Origin: a virus
Strand: one strand, 5' to 3'
DNA: 20,558 bases
Virus record (IMG/VR): IMGVR_UViG_3300044715_000427
Coordinates: 1-20,558 of that record
Part shown: one piece after another, positions 8,600-16,916 of the stretch
Numbering within the stretch: the first letter of the stretch is position 1
Layout: each line of letters opens with the position of its first letter
The notes under the pieces: generated by a model
Seen by the model: only the letters and a program-made list of their open reading frames with translations
Database searches by the model: none
What the model was told of the DNA's origin: nothing
Position numbers and translations under genes: made by a program

Positions 8600-9927
8600 T
8601 GTTAATCGGTACAGATCCTGATCAAGTACCCACCAATGCGGATTTAGGTGAGTTGGCTTATTTAGATGCTAATTATGTTTTACCTGCCACTGGCGGCACA
8701 ATGACGGGTGCAATTAACCTTACTGCAAACAGTGGCTATAATATTTATGCTTCGGGAACGGCTGATAACTATTTGGCTGGCGACCTTACTGTAGGAGCAT
8801 TAATATCTACAGGAATTGGCGTTACTACAGGGGCAGCAGGTATAGAATTGGGTGGCAATAGAACTGGAGATGGAACGTCATATATTGACGTCCATTCAAC
8901 TTCTGGCGCAGATTATGAAACCCGAATTATTAGAGGTACTGGTGCTAACGGAGCTTTCCAAATAATAAACACTGGAACAGGAGAACTTCAATTACAATCT
9001 GCTAATACAGCGTCAATTACTTTTTTAACTAGCGCAACTGAGCGCATGAGGATTGATAGTGCAGGGCGAATTGGGGTAAACGTAATTCCGTCTGCTGGGC
9101 GTGGATTGACTATAGCTGGGACAGGGCTTATTACCGGAGCAGTAAATGGCTTTAGTGTTCTTTCCGCTCCTGTGGTAGCGGCAGATGTCACAGGTGATTA
9201 TAACATATTTCGCGGTACAACTACGACTGCGGCTAGTGCGTTTACTCTAGCTAATGCGATTAACTTCGTGGCAGCACAAGGTGTTATTGGTGCAGGTTCG
9301 TCAATTACTAGCCAATATGGTTTTCAAGTAAATGAAACACTCATAGGTGCGACAAGCAACAATTGGGGTTTTGTTGGTAATATACCGTTTGGTACAGGTA
9401 GATACAATCTCTATATGGCAGGAACGGCAGGTAACTATTTGGCTGGGAATTTGGGGATTGGTACAAGTCTAGCCAGCTCAAAGTTACATGTTCGTAGCGA
9501 TGCGAACGCTTTGACAATACTCGGTCAGTTTCAAAATAGAGTTAGCGGAGCAAATACTGGCAGCGTGCTGGCATTTATAAATAGCGCAAATGATACCGAA
9601 GACAATAGATACTCATATATCGGTGCAGTAACTACAGGGGTTGGGCAAAACGGAAACAACTTGGTCTTTGCATCAAATGCGAACGGGCAAGCAGCTGTAG
9701 AGTGTATGCGTATTGAATCGTCTGGCAATATTGGAATTGGTACAACCTCACCAAATCTCTCAGCGATTCTTGATGTGCAATCAACGACAAAAGGCGTGAG
9801 AATGCCTAATATGACAACTACGCAGAAAAACGCTATATCCTCTCCAGCGGCAGGGTTGATGGTTTTTGATACAACATTAAGTAAACTTTGCGTGTACTCT
9901 GGTGCGGCATGGCAAACAATCACTTAA
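8599..9927 (+). CDS. Tail fibre protein with GIGT motifs
   Basis: This 442-aa protein starts at ATG 8599 inside TGATG. A GTG three bases upstream would add one residue and is less likely. The N-terminus reads MLIGTDPDQVPTNADLGELA and YLDANY, the same attachment motif as in the protein at 6192. Next is LPATGGTMTGAINL, a very common fibre segment. The body is Gly/Thr/Asn-rich with DNYLAGDLTVG and GNYLAGNLGIGTSLASSKLH, then NIGIGTTSPNLSAILDV. The last 50 residues (KGVRMPNMTTTQKNAISSPA, AGLMVFDTTLSKLCVYSGA) form a conserved fibre C-terminus found next to chaperone or trimerisation regions in other phages. I see no S74 peptidase Ser-Lys dyad region. It probably binds a host surface receptor. Confidence 0.8.
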   Translation: MLIGTDPDQVPTNADLGELAYLDANYVLPATGGTMTGAINLTANSGYNIYASGTADNYLAGDLTVGALISTGIGVTTGAAGIELGGNRTGDGTSYIDVHSTSGADYETRIIRGTGANGAFQIINTGTGELQLQSANTASITFLTSATERMRIDSAGRIGVNVIPSAGRGLTIAGTGLITGAVNGFSVLSAPVVAADVTGDYNIFRGTTTTAASAFTLANAINFVAAQGVIGAGSSITSQYGFQVNETLIGATSNNWGFVGNIPFGTGRYNLYMAGTAGNYLAGNLGIGTSLASSKLHVRSDANALTILGQFQNRVSGANTGSVLAFINSANDTEDNRYSYIGAVTTGVGQNGNNLVFASNANGQAAVECMRIESSGNIGIGTTSPNLSAILDVQSTTKGVRMPNMTTTQKNAISSPAAGLMVFDTTLSKLCVYSGAAWQTIT

Positions 9928-9937
9928 GGAAATACTC

Positions 9938-10243
9938 ATGACAACAACATACACATACGAACCAACTAACTTGCAACGCGACCAAAACGGTATTGTGAAC
10001 CAAGTGCAATTTACAATCACAGCATCAAACGGCACAGACAGCGTAACGGTTAACTCGATCACAGGCTTACCTGCACCTAAAGGCACAGTCATTGATTACG
10101 ATAAACTATCAAAAGCAGATGTTATTGCATGGATTAAAAAGTTAGTGGGTACACAGTCTGAAGCGTTAGCAGATTCGGAATTAGCGGCTCATATTGAAAA
10201 CAAACAAATCGTACTATCTAACGGCACACCTTGGAGCAACTAA
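9938..10243 (+). CDS. Small tail-region protein of unknown function
   Basis: The 101-aa reading starts at ATG 9938 with TAAGGA at 9925-9930; an earlier Met codon at 9902 lies in the end of the fibre gene and has no ribosome binding site. The sequence begins TTTYTYEPTNLQRDQNGIVN and has a two-strand centre (QVQFTITASNGTDSVTVNSI), then a helix (KADVIAWIKKLVGTQSEALA) and NGTPWSN at the end. Proteins of this plan are common just after tail-fibre genes in podoviruses and siphoviruses. I do not know a function. The stop TAA overlaps the next start (TAATG). Confidence 0.65.
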   Translation: MTTTYTYEPTNLQRDQNGIVNQVQFTITASNGTDSVTVNSITGLPAPKGTVIDYDKLSKADVIAWIKKLVGTQSEALADSELAAHIENKQIVLSNGTPWSN

Positions 10244-10389
10244 TGATTACTTGGAATTTATCTGAAGAATCAGCAAATGCAATATTAGGTACGTTAGGTC
10301 AACTTCCAACTTCGTCCGGTGCATACCCCCTGCTTGTTGATTTAAAACAGCAAACTGATAGTCAAACTGAAGAAAAGAAAGAGGATTAG
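10243..10389 (+). CDS. Small 48-aa phage protein
   Basis: The ATG at 10243 overlaps the preceding stop (TAATG), so translation is coupled. The product begins MITWNLSEESANAILGTLGQ and continues LPTSSGAYPLLVDLKQQ, ending in a charged QTEEKKED tail. Short proteins with N.il..Lg.LP followed by a helix ending in Gln are common in phage tail and lysis regions. No function is known to me. It is too short to give more. Confidence 0.55.
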   Translation: MITWNLSEESANAILGTLGQLPTSSGAYPLLVDLKQQTDSQTEEKKED

Positions 10390-10391
10390 CT

Positions 10392-10481
10392 ATGCCTTCC
10401 AGAGCGTACCCAATAGATAGCAATCAGTATGTCTGGGATGAAGAAACTATTTCATGGAAATTAGTAACCGATTTTGAATAA
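10392..10481 (+). CDS. Very short 29-aa phage protein
   Basis: The sequence MPSRAYPIDSNQYVWDEETI then SWKLVTDFE starts 2 bases after the preceding stop and ends just before a hairpin-rich gap. The W-D-E-x-T-x-x-W pattern is frequent in short ORFs beside phage fibre genes and at ends of fibre proteins, where it may form a small beta hairpin. No typical ribosome binding site is visible beyond GAGG at 10381-10384. It is called on context and coupling. Function unknown. Confidence 0.45.
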   Translation: MPSRAYPIDSNQYVWDEETISWKLVTDFE

Positions 10482-10489
10482 ATAATAAC

Positions 10490-10570
10490 GCAATTATATT
10501 GCACAGAATTGAGGGGTCTTCCCTCACGAACCGAGTTGGGCGGTTTCTACCTAACAAAACCCCGGGGTTT
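10490..10570 (+). promoter_or_regulatory. Four tandem hairpins in the gap between tail and lysis genes
   Basis: Within 81 bases there are four inverted repeats. GCAAT/ATTGC (10490-10502) has a 3-base loop TAT. GAGGG/CCCTC (10511-10525) has loop GTCTT. AACCG/CGGTT (10529-10545) has a 7-base loop. AAACCCCGGGGTTT (10557-10570) is a perfect 14-bp palindrome. The next start codon is at 10574, so the last helix ends 3 bases before it. The segment could be a terminator for the fibre operon, a 5'-UTR structure controlling the next genes, or a promoter. A 5-bp stem with a 3-base loop recalls N4 virion RNA polymerase promoters, but no start site is shown by the sequence. Confidence 0.45.
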
Positions 10571-10573
10571 AAT

Positions 10574-10705
10574 ATGTCATTTTTAGACGATTTAAAAGAT
10601 GCAGTAGAAACAGTAGTAGAGGTAGCTGTACCTTTAGCACCTCACGATATCGTAGAAACAGTTGTTGATGTAACAATCGACACTATCGCGGATGCTGTAT
10701 CATGA
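10574..10705 (+). CDS. Small acidic 43-aa protein
   Basis: The start ATG 10574 is preceded by the GGGG of a palindrome (10564-10567), which may serve as a weak ribosome binding site; the earlier in-frame Met codons lie in the hairpin region. The product (MSFLDDLKDAVETVVEVAVP, then LAPHDIVETVVDVTIDTIAD, AVS) is rich in Val, Asp and Thr and looks like two amphipathic helices. It shows no clear membrane helix. It is coupled to the next small gene by ATGA. Function unknown. Confidence 0.5.
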   Translation: MSFLDDLKDAVETVVEVAVPLAPHDIVETVVDVTIDTIADAVS

Positions 10706-10860
10706 AGAATACTTTAGATAAAGCATTTAAAGATGCAGGAAAAGCTATTAATCACACTGTACACGAAGCAGCAGACGTTGCAGAAAAAGTTGTGACTAAT
10801 CCTGATGTACAAGAAGTAGCAAAAGAAGTTGCTATTGGCGTTATTGTTGCAGCGGTATAG
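10702..10860 (+). CDS. Small 52-aa protein upstream of endolysin
   Basis: The ATG at 10702 overlaps the preceding TGA (ATGA). The product begins MKNTLDKAFKDAGKAINHTV and ends in a short hydrophobic run (VAIGVIVAAV). It resembles its neighbour in size and helix content (D-A-x-x-x-V patterns), so the pair may be related. Its position 2 bases before the endolysin makes a lysis accessory role, such as a small holin, possible. However, the hydrophobic tail of about 10 residues is too short for a normal membrane span. Function not known. Confidence 0.5.
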   Translation: MKNTLDKAFKDAGKAINHTVHEAADVAEKVVTNPDVQEVAKEVAIGVIVAAV

Positions 10861-10862
10861 TT

Positions 10863-11318
10863 ATGGAACTTAGCGATAAAGGCGCAGAAGACTTAAAAGG
10901 TTCTGAAGGGTTTAGATCGCAACCGTATCCAGATGGTGAGGGCGTCCCTACTATTGGCTTTGGTAGTACTTTCTATGAAAATGGTACCAAAGTTACTATG
11001 AAGGACGCTCCCATTACTAAGGAACGAGCGTTACAACTTTTCAAAGTTACCCTTAAGCAATACGTAAGCGCAGTAGACAAGTCTGTTACTGTACCTTTAA
11101 CCCAAAACGAATTCGATGCATTAGTCGAATTAACCTATAATATTGGTGGCCCTGCTTTTAAGAAATCTACTCTACTACGTCTTTTAAATGCTGGTGCACC
11201 AAAAGAACAGGTTGCTGCCCAATTCCTCAGATGGAATAGAGACGAAGGCAAAGTAGTTGAAGGCTTAACCAATAGACGTAAACGTGAATCAAATAAATTT
11301 TTAGGACTTACCAAATGA
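10863..11318 (+). CDS. Endolysin, GH24 lysozyme family
   Basis: This muramidase hydrolyses the beta-1,4 bond between N-acetylmuramic acid and N-acetylglucosamine in peptidoglycan. The 151-aa length matches the T4/P22-type phage lysozymes. The catalytic triad is visible at the N-terminus as E15 (KGSEGF), D24 (YPDGEG) and T30 (VPTIGFG), with the family spacing E-x8-D-x5-T. Downstream LTQNEFDALVELTYNIG and the C-terminal WNRDEGKVVEGLTNRRKRE are also family landmarks. There is no signal peptide or N-terminal SAR membrane helix, so export needs a holin. No holin is certain in the window. It starts at ATG 10863 and overlaps the next gene by ATGA. Confidence 0.9.
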   Translation: MELSDKGAEDLKGSEGFRSQPYPDGEGVPTIGFGSTFYENGTKVTMKDAPITKERALQLFKVTLKQYVSAVDKSVTVPLTQNEFDALVELTYNIGGPAFKKSTLLRLLNAGAPKEQVAAQFLRWNRDEGKVVEGLTNRRKRESNKFLGLTK

Positions 11319-11500
11319 GCGAATTAATTGAACCAAAAGCAGTAGCAGTTGCTAAAGTTGAGTTTACACCATTCTTTAACCAAGTACCATCTAATTGGGA
11401 ATTAAGTGCTAAAGACGACACTATTGTTGGCTACAACCCTGTATCTGGCGAAAGATTTGAAGGTACAATGGAAAACTTTAATAAAGCTATAAGAGGCTGA
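11315..11500 (+). CDS. Hypothetical 61-aa protein between endolysin and portal
   Basis: The start ATG 11315 shares ATGA with the endolysin stop. The product (MSELIEPKAVAVAKVEFTPF, then FNQVPSNWELSAKDDTIVGY) is soluble and has no membrane helix. The C-terminal half, NPVSGERFEGTMENFNKAIRG, looks like a small beta-plus-helix unit seen at the end of some phage structural proteins. I do not recognise a family. A Shine-Dalgarno (AGAGG, 11491-11495) for the portal lies in its last codons. Confidence 0.6.
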   Translation: MSELIEPKAVAVAKVEFTPFFNQVPSNWELSAKDDTIVGYNPVSGERFEGTMENFNKAIRG

Positions 11501-11501
11501 T

Positions 11502-13094
11502 ATGACAGGCGTCGTTAAAACAGTAGCAGATCCTTGCCAGACGTACCTTCATTTTATATCTTCTTGGGCCAAAAGTCGCGCTGTTTGTAACGGTGAACGT
11601 GCAGTTAAAGAGATTGATAGCTCTTTAGATTTAATTAGAATGACAAATCTATTGTTACCATTCTCCCCTTCCATGAGCGTTAGACAGTACGAGTTCTATA
11701 AAGCAGAAGCAGAGTTGCCAGGCATTACAGCACAGTTTGCTAAAATGTTAGTAGGCGGCATGTTGAGAAAACCACCTATTATTGAGTTACCTGATAATGC
11801 ACCTGAAGAAGCATTAGACTGGCTTACTAATAATATTGGCAGAGATGATTGTACTCTTGTAGCTTTCTTAGATGATATTTTATGGGAAGAAGTGCAGACG
11901 TCTAGAGCATGGGTATTTGTAGATTATCCTAATATAGAAAATCCAGATGCACTAGATAAAGAAGTTAAAGATCAAATTAAGCCATATCCTATTTTACAAA
12001 AAGCTGAAACAATTATTAATTGGTCTACCACTACTAATATGTTTGGTAAAACAGTTTTAAATCGTGTAATTGTAAAAGGCTATATGGATGATTATAGTGT
12101 AAATGAATTTCATGCTACCCGTGTACCAGCTGTTTGGGTGCATGAACTAGATGAGAATGGTGAGTATAGAATTAGAGTATATGCAGGTACAATTGCAGAT
12201 AATGGTGACCAAACAATTAAACCAGGCGATGCTGCCAGTAGAGGCGATCGTCTATTACCTTCAGGTGGTTTTCAATTAGTAGCTGTTTTAGAGAGTATTC
12301 TATCTAATGGTGAAAAGCTAACCCATATACCTGCATGGCCTTTGAACGGCAATATCACACCTGTAACACCTTTGTTAGCACCTATTGTTGACAAGGAAAT
12401 TAGCTTGTACAATAAAATTAGTAGACGTAATCATTTGTTATATGGTGCTTCTACGTATACACCTGTTATTGCATCTGATATGTCAGACGAAGAATTTGAG
12501 GATATTGTAAATTCTGGATTAGGTGCTTGGATAAGATTAAGACAGGGCGATACTGCTACTGTACTAGAAACGCCTACAGCAGCGTTAGCAGATATGCAGG
12601 CGGCTATTGCATCTACTATGGATGAAATGGCTAAGCTTGGCATTAGGATGCTAACTACAGAAAATGAACAATCTGGTGTTGCATTAGAAATACGTAATGC
12701 TTCTCAAACAGCACAATTAGCTGTTTTAAGTACTAAAATATCAAATACAATGAAGCAAGTTATTTGTCTGATGCTTAACTGGCGTTATAATTTAGATTGT
12801 AAAGCTTGTGATATTACATTTGAACTATCTGCAGACTTTGATCCAGTCCCATTAGGTGCTGATTGGCTAAACCTAATTACTCAATGGTATCAAGGCGGCT
12901 TATTGCCAAGATCTGTTTGGTTACAAATGTTGAAAGCCAATGATATTCTGAATGCTGAGTATGACGATGAAGAAGCATTAGCAGAAGTTAATAATGATCA
13001 GCAAATTATCCCTGCTGCAACTAAATACAATGATCAATATGCCTTACAAACTGAGGCAGCTGCAACTGGAAAGGCCTCTGCGCCTAAGGAGTAA
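11502..13094 (+). CDS. Portal protein, DUF4055-like
   Basis: The portal forms the dodecameric ring at the head vertex through which DNA is packaged by the terminase and ejected. The 530-aa length fits. The N-terminal PSMSVRQYEFYKAEAELPGI, then TAQFAKMLVGGMLRKPPII, is the usual opening of the DUF4055 portal type. A long middle domain follows, with a DEISLYNKISRRNHLL-like helix (here DKEISLYNKISRRNHLLYGA). The C-terminal LGIRMLTTENEQSGVALEIR and then NASQTAQLAVLSTKISNTMK form the stem/wing helices. It ends in a loose acidic tail. It directly precedes the glycine-zipper and MuF genes, the normal neighbourhood of a portal gene. Confidence 0.85.
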   Translation: MTGVVKTVADPCQTYLHFISSWAKSRAVCNGERAVKEIDSSLDLIRMTNLLLPFSPSMSVRQYEFYKAEAELPGITAQFAKMLVGGMLRKPPIIELPDNAPEEALDWLTNNIGRDDCTLVAFLDDILWEEVQTSRAWVFVDYPNIENPDALDKEVKDQIKPYPILQKAETIINWSTTTNMFGKTVLNRVIVKGYMDDYSVNEFHATRVPAVWVHELDENGEYRIRVYAGTIADNGDQTIKPGDAASRGDRLLPSGGFQLVAVLESILSNGEKLTHIPAWPLNGNITPVTPLLAPIVDKEISLYNKISRRNHLLYGASTYTPVIASDMSDEEFEDIVNSGLGAWIRLRQGDTATVLETPTAALADMQAAIASTMDEMAKLGIRMLTTENEQSGVALEIRNASQTAQLAVLSTKISNTMKQVICLMLNWRYNLDCKACDITFELSADFDPVPLGADWLNLITQWYQGGLLPRSVWLQMLKANDILNAEYDDEEALAEVNNDQQIIPAATKYNDQYALQTEAAATGKASAPKE

Positions 13095-13096
13095 TT

Positions 13097-13660
13097 ATGA
13101 AAAGTGTAAGAAGAAGTATGGCACTTAAAGGCAACCAAAATGCTAAAGGTGCACGTGGTGGGGCTACTGTAGGTACTATTGGTGGCTTATTTGGTGTACC
13201 TGGTTCTCTAGTAGCTGGTATGGTTGCACAAAACCATGCTAATAAAACTTTAGGTACTGCTAATAAAGCACAAGGCCAGCGTGTTCTTAGTAGACAACGT
13301 AAAGTATCAACTGGAATCGGAGCAGCATCTGTAGGCGCATCGATTGGTTATAAATCAGCTATGCTTGCCAGTCCTGCGACAATGCTAGCAGGATTTAAAG
13401 GTGGCTCTATGCTATCTAGTGCTGCGCTAGCTTCTGGCATTGGCATGACAAAAGGAATGGTTGTTGCTGGAGTAGGTGGTGCTATTGCAGGTGCTATTAT
13501 TGGTGGTGGTACTAATTACTTAGCATCCCGTGCTGGTTCTGCAATTATTGGAAGTCCTGAGAAAAAGAAAAATGTAGCGCGTGATGTAAAAGCACTACAG
13601 GCACACATGAAAGCAGGTAAACCCTTATCTGCTACTAAGATGACTAAACTCGCTTATTAG
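13097..13660 (+). CDS. Gly/Ala-rich glycine-zipper protein, possible ejection protein
   Basis: This 187-aa protein has a good ribosome binding site (AAGGAG, 13086-13091) 5 bases before ATG 13097. The ends are basic (KSVRRSMALKGNQNAKGARGG and PEKKKNVARDVKALQAHMK). Three hydrophobic, glycine-rich stretches lie between: VGTIGGLFGVPGSLVAGMV, a middle one around IGAASVGASIGYKSAMLA, and MVVAGVGGAIAGAIIGGGT. Gly-x-x-x-Gly repeats of this type pack as membrane helices. It sits between the portal and the MuF-RNA polymerase gene, where pilot or ejection proteins are often encoded, so a role in forming a channel for DNA and the polymerase is a reasonable inference. No enzymatic motif is seen. Confidence 0.6.
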   Translation: MKSVRRSMALKGNQNAKGARGGATVGTIGGLFGVPGSLVAGMVAQNHANKTLGTANKAQGQRVLSRQRKVSTGIGAASVGASIGYKSAMLASPATMLAGFKGGSMLSSAALASGIGMTKGMVVAGVGGAIAGAIIGGGTNYLASRAGSAIIGSPEKKKNVARDVKALQAHMKAGKPLSATKMTKLAY

Positions 13661-13668
13661 GTTTAAAA

Positions 13669-16600
13669 ATGGCCGTTAATGCTAACACACAAATTTATGA
13701 CAAGACGCTAGATCGTGCTGCAATGACACGCCTTTATGAAAGAAGAGTCTCCGGAAAAGTAGATGTAATCATTGATGGCCATGTTCTTCGTCTTGACAAG
13801 TTAATAAAAGCTTTTGAGAATATGAACCCTTTTCGTAAAGAATTGGATAAAGAACTTACAAAAACTTATAAGAATGTAAATAATACTGTACATAAAGACT
13901 TATTGTCTTTAACAACAGATCAATTATCTTTTGCCTACCAAAAAGTAGAAGTAGCAATGGGTAATATTTGGCGTACAGAAAGACCTAAACAACGAGTTGC
14001 AGAAGAAATAGCACTAGCAAATCCACTTCACAAAAACCAAACAATGGAACAAGGTTGGAGTGGAATTGCTAATAATGAAAAGATTAGACTAGAAGCTGTA
14101 ATCCGTAAAGGTATTGCTGACGGTAAAACAATGGATCAAATAGCTCTTGAAGTACGTACTGGTAGCGTACATAAGATTACTAGAACGCAAGCTAAAGGTT
14201 TAGTTATTACTGCAGTTACTTCTGTATGCTCTCAAGCTGATCATGCAATCTATAAAGCAAATGGTAAAGCCTTACAAGGGTGGCAATATGTCTCTGTTCT
14301 TGATGCTCGTACAACCCCTGTCTGCGCTGGTCGCGATGGGCATATTTATGACATTTCTGATACTGTACATCTTCCTCCAGCTCATTGGCATTGTCGTTCA
14401 ACAACTACTCCTGTGTTTAAATCATGGGAAGATATGTCAAAGCTTGAAGGTGTTGCACAAGTTCGTAAACGTAATCTATCTAGCCTTACTGATGAACAAA
14501 AGGCTTTTTACGATGGAAACACTCCACTTAGAGAGTCTTATAACGACTGGTTATTAAGACAACCTCAAGATATTCAACTAAGACACTTAGGTGACTATAA
14601 AAAAGTTAGTATGTTTAATACTCAGCAGTTAACTTTAGATAAGTTTACTAATGATGAAGGCAATACTATTGGTATTACTGAGCTAAGACGTATGACGGAT
14701 TCTACGTATACGCTTCCAAATGATACTCAAAAGTTTGCTAATGCTAAAGCTAAATTAGATGCTATGCAGTTACATGCAACAACGCCTGAAGACTTTTATC
14801 AAGATACAAAATTAGTAAATACATTAAGAGATTATTATTTATTACAAGCTGGAGAATTGGATGGCACCTTATCACTCACAAACTATCGCGGCGGCCTCTT
14901 GCATACCAAGAAAGCTACCAAATCACGAGTACTAAACAATCTGCCAACAGAAGAACAAACGATCTTTAATCCAGTTACAGGTCGTTACGAAGACGTCAGA
15001 TTGTACCAACCAAACGTTGAAGTACTAAATAATAACCTAAGGCTATTACGTGAAAGTCCTGTATTAAAGCAAGAGGATAAAGACTTTATTGAGAAGTTTA
15101 TTGGCAGCCTTGATGAAAAGATGGGTGCTAATGAAAGAGCAGCTGTAGCAGATAACCTTCGTATTATATTTACTAGGTTCCGTAATAACGGAGAGCAATG
15201 GGGCAACTTCAAGGCTGTAGTACAAGGCCAAATTAAGTTTGATGTAATGAACGTATCAGATTCTCTTGAGACACAATTAAGAAGAGATACTGATGTGCTT
15301 AAGAAGTTAACTCAAGATAATTATATTGATCCAATATTAGGCCCTACTCAGTTACAAGATCTTCATGATAATTTTATTAGTAATATTCGTGCTAGAAATA
15401 ACTGGGAAGATAGTGTTGCTCCTAAAATTGCTAGGGAATTACGCAATGTATTTGATTACAAAATACCTATTAAATTGAAAAGAATGCCTAACGGTAAGGA
15501 ACGATTATCAGAAGCTGATCTAGATCAATTTTATTTACGATTTGCACATAGATTAAGTATGGCAGATATGCCGGATAGAGATCAATTTGCAGTTGCGTTA
15601 GGGCGTGACTTATACAATATGTCAGGCTTAAATGGTAATCGCAAAGAATGGTATGACTTAGGGCTGTCAATGTTAGAAGCAAAGAATGTTACTAAGTTCT
15701 TTGAAGTAGAAACATTTGGTGTACAAAAGCGAAGAATGAAAAGCAGATTAAGCAACACTTTATTTGGCCCTTATTATGACACTCTGTCATATAACATACG
15801 TGTTACTGATCCTCGTGTACAAGAGTATGCGCAGCTCACAAGGAAAGTGGAAGTCGGCCTACGTGTTGGCGTTACATCTGAGAAGAACAAGTTGCTATTC
15901 CGCGAGGGCTATAAAACGTACTTTATTGACAGAGGTCTCCTAGGCTTAGAAGATACTCGTATTCCCATTACGTCTACAAACAGCTTTAGTGATTTTCCTG
16001 AAGAATTTGTTGACAAGAACCTAGCTAATGCTTTAAACTGGGCATCAAAGTCTAAGTATAAGATTGACGAAGACTTTTATGATTTTACAAAGAAATTATT
16101 GTACTTCGAAGATGATAGAGGTAACGCTAAAAAGTACAACGAATTGAATGAATACAAACATTATATATCTTCAAGAGGAGATGCTTATGAGAGATTCAAA
16201 TCAATGGAGTGGTTACGCACTAGAGGATATTCTTTTAGTAATCATGCTTTTGTTGACCATCGCGCTCGTATATATGATCGCGGACTCATTAGTCCTCAGT
16301 CAGGAGAATCCTTCAGACCATTTCTTAACACAGAACAATCAAAAGTGTTGGGTGAGGCCGGATACAGAAACTTCAGAGACCAAATAGGTGCATTCATGGG
16401 GGGTCTTAATGATACTTTTGAAGGACGATATAATTCATTATCTTTCACTGGTAGACAAAAGATTGCTGATAAGCTATGGCCTGATATGGTTGACATCGGT
16501 AATAAAATGCTACGTGGTAAGCCTGGAGACATACGTGCTATATTAGAGTCAGATATGGTACAACTAGTAGATGGTGAAGAGCTAGGCAAGTTCTTCAGAT

Positions 16601-16901
16601 TTGCGATGGAAGCTGCTAAGATAGATAATCATTTAAAAGCTGGCGGAATCATGGAAGACTATAAGACAGCCTTAGCTTTAGAACAAGATGCTTCATCTTC
16701 TGGTGCTCAGATCATTGCGTTAACAACCAAGAACAAACAGCTAGCAGAATTATCTAATGTTGTACCTACAAATCAAAAACGTAGGCTATATGATGAGATT
16801 GCTGCTGCCACTTATAATGATCCTCGATTTAAAGTACTTAATGAAAAGTTAGGCCTTAATGAGAAGGACTTAAGAAAGGCTGCGAAAGCTCAAAACATGG
16901 T
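13669..16901 (+). CDS. MuF-like minor head domain fused to single-subunit RNA polymerase, exon 1
   Basis: Exon 1 encodes residues 1-1077 plus two bases of codon 1078; with exon 2 the protein is 1771 aa. Residues about 211-245 are a MuF (phage Mu F-like minor head) core: DARTTPVCAGRDGH, then LPPAHWHCRS, with D212, R214, T215, C219, H225, H239, H241 and C242. Residues about 260-780 are not assigned. The polymerase starts to be recognisable at D863-H-R-A-R-I-Y869, the counterpart of DWRGRVY in T7 RNA polymerase (R867 for T7 R425). Motif A is D1007 in DASSSGAQ (T7 D537, DGSCSGIQ). Motif B begins with R1069 and K1073, which match T7 R627 and K631. Continued reading into the intron gives only five extra residues (ECCHV) and a stop at 16918. 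The start has a weak upstream site (TAGG, 13658-13661). Confidence 0.88.
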
Positions 16902-16916
16902 AGAATGTTGCCATGT
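16895..16916 (+). other. P1 helix and internal guide sequence of the group I intron (5' splice site)
   Basis: Exon bases ACATGGT (16895-16901) pair fully with GCCATGT (16910-16916). The last exon base, U16901, faces G16910, the conserved U.G pair of group I 5' splice sites. The guide is extended upstream by AATGTT (16904-16909), which pairs with AACATT at the start of exon 2 (17770-17775) as P10, with a possible extra G.U pair. One guide thus sets both splice sites, and the join restores the polymerase frame (GT|A, Val1078). Confidence 0.88.

Noticed and set aside
10475-10500. Sigma70 promoter (TTGAAT and TATATT) before the hairpin array
   Set aside because: The boxes are only 14 bases apart instead of about 17, and TATATT lies within a hairpin. 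AT-rich sequence gives such matches by chance.
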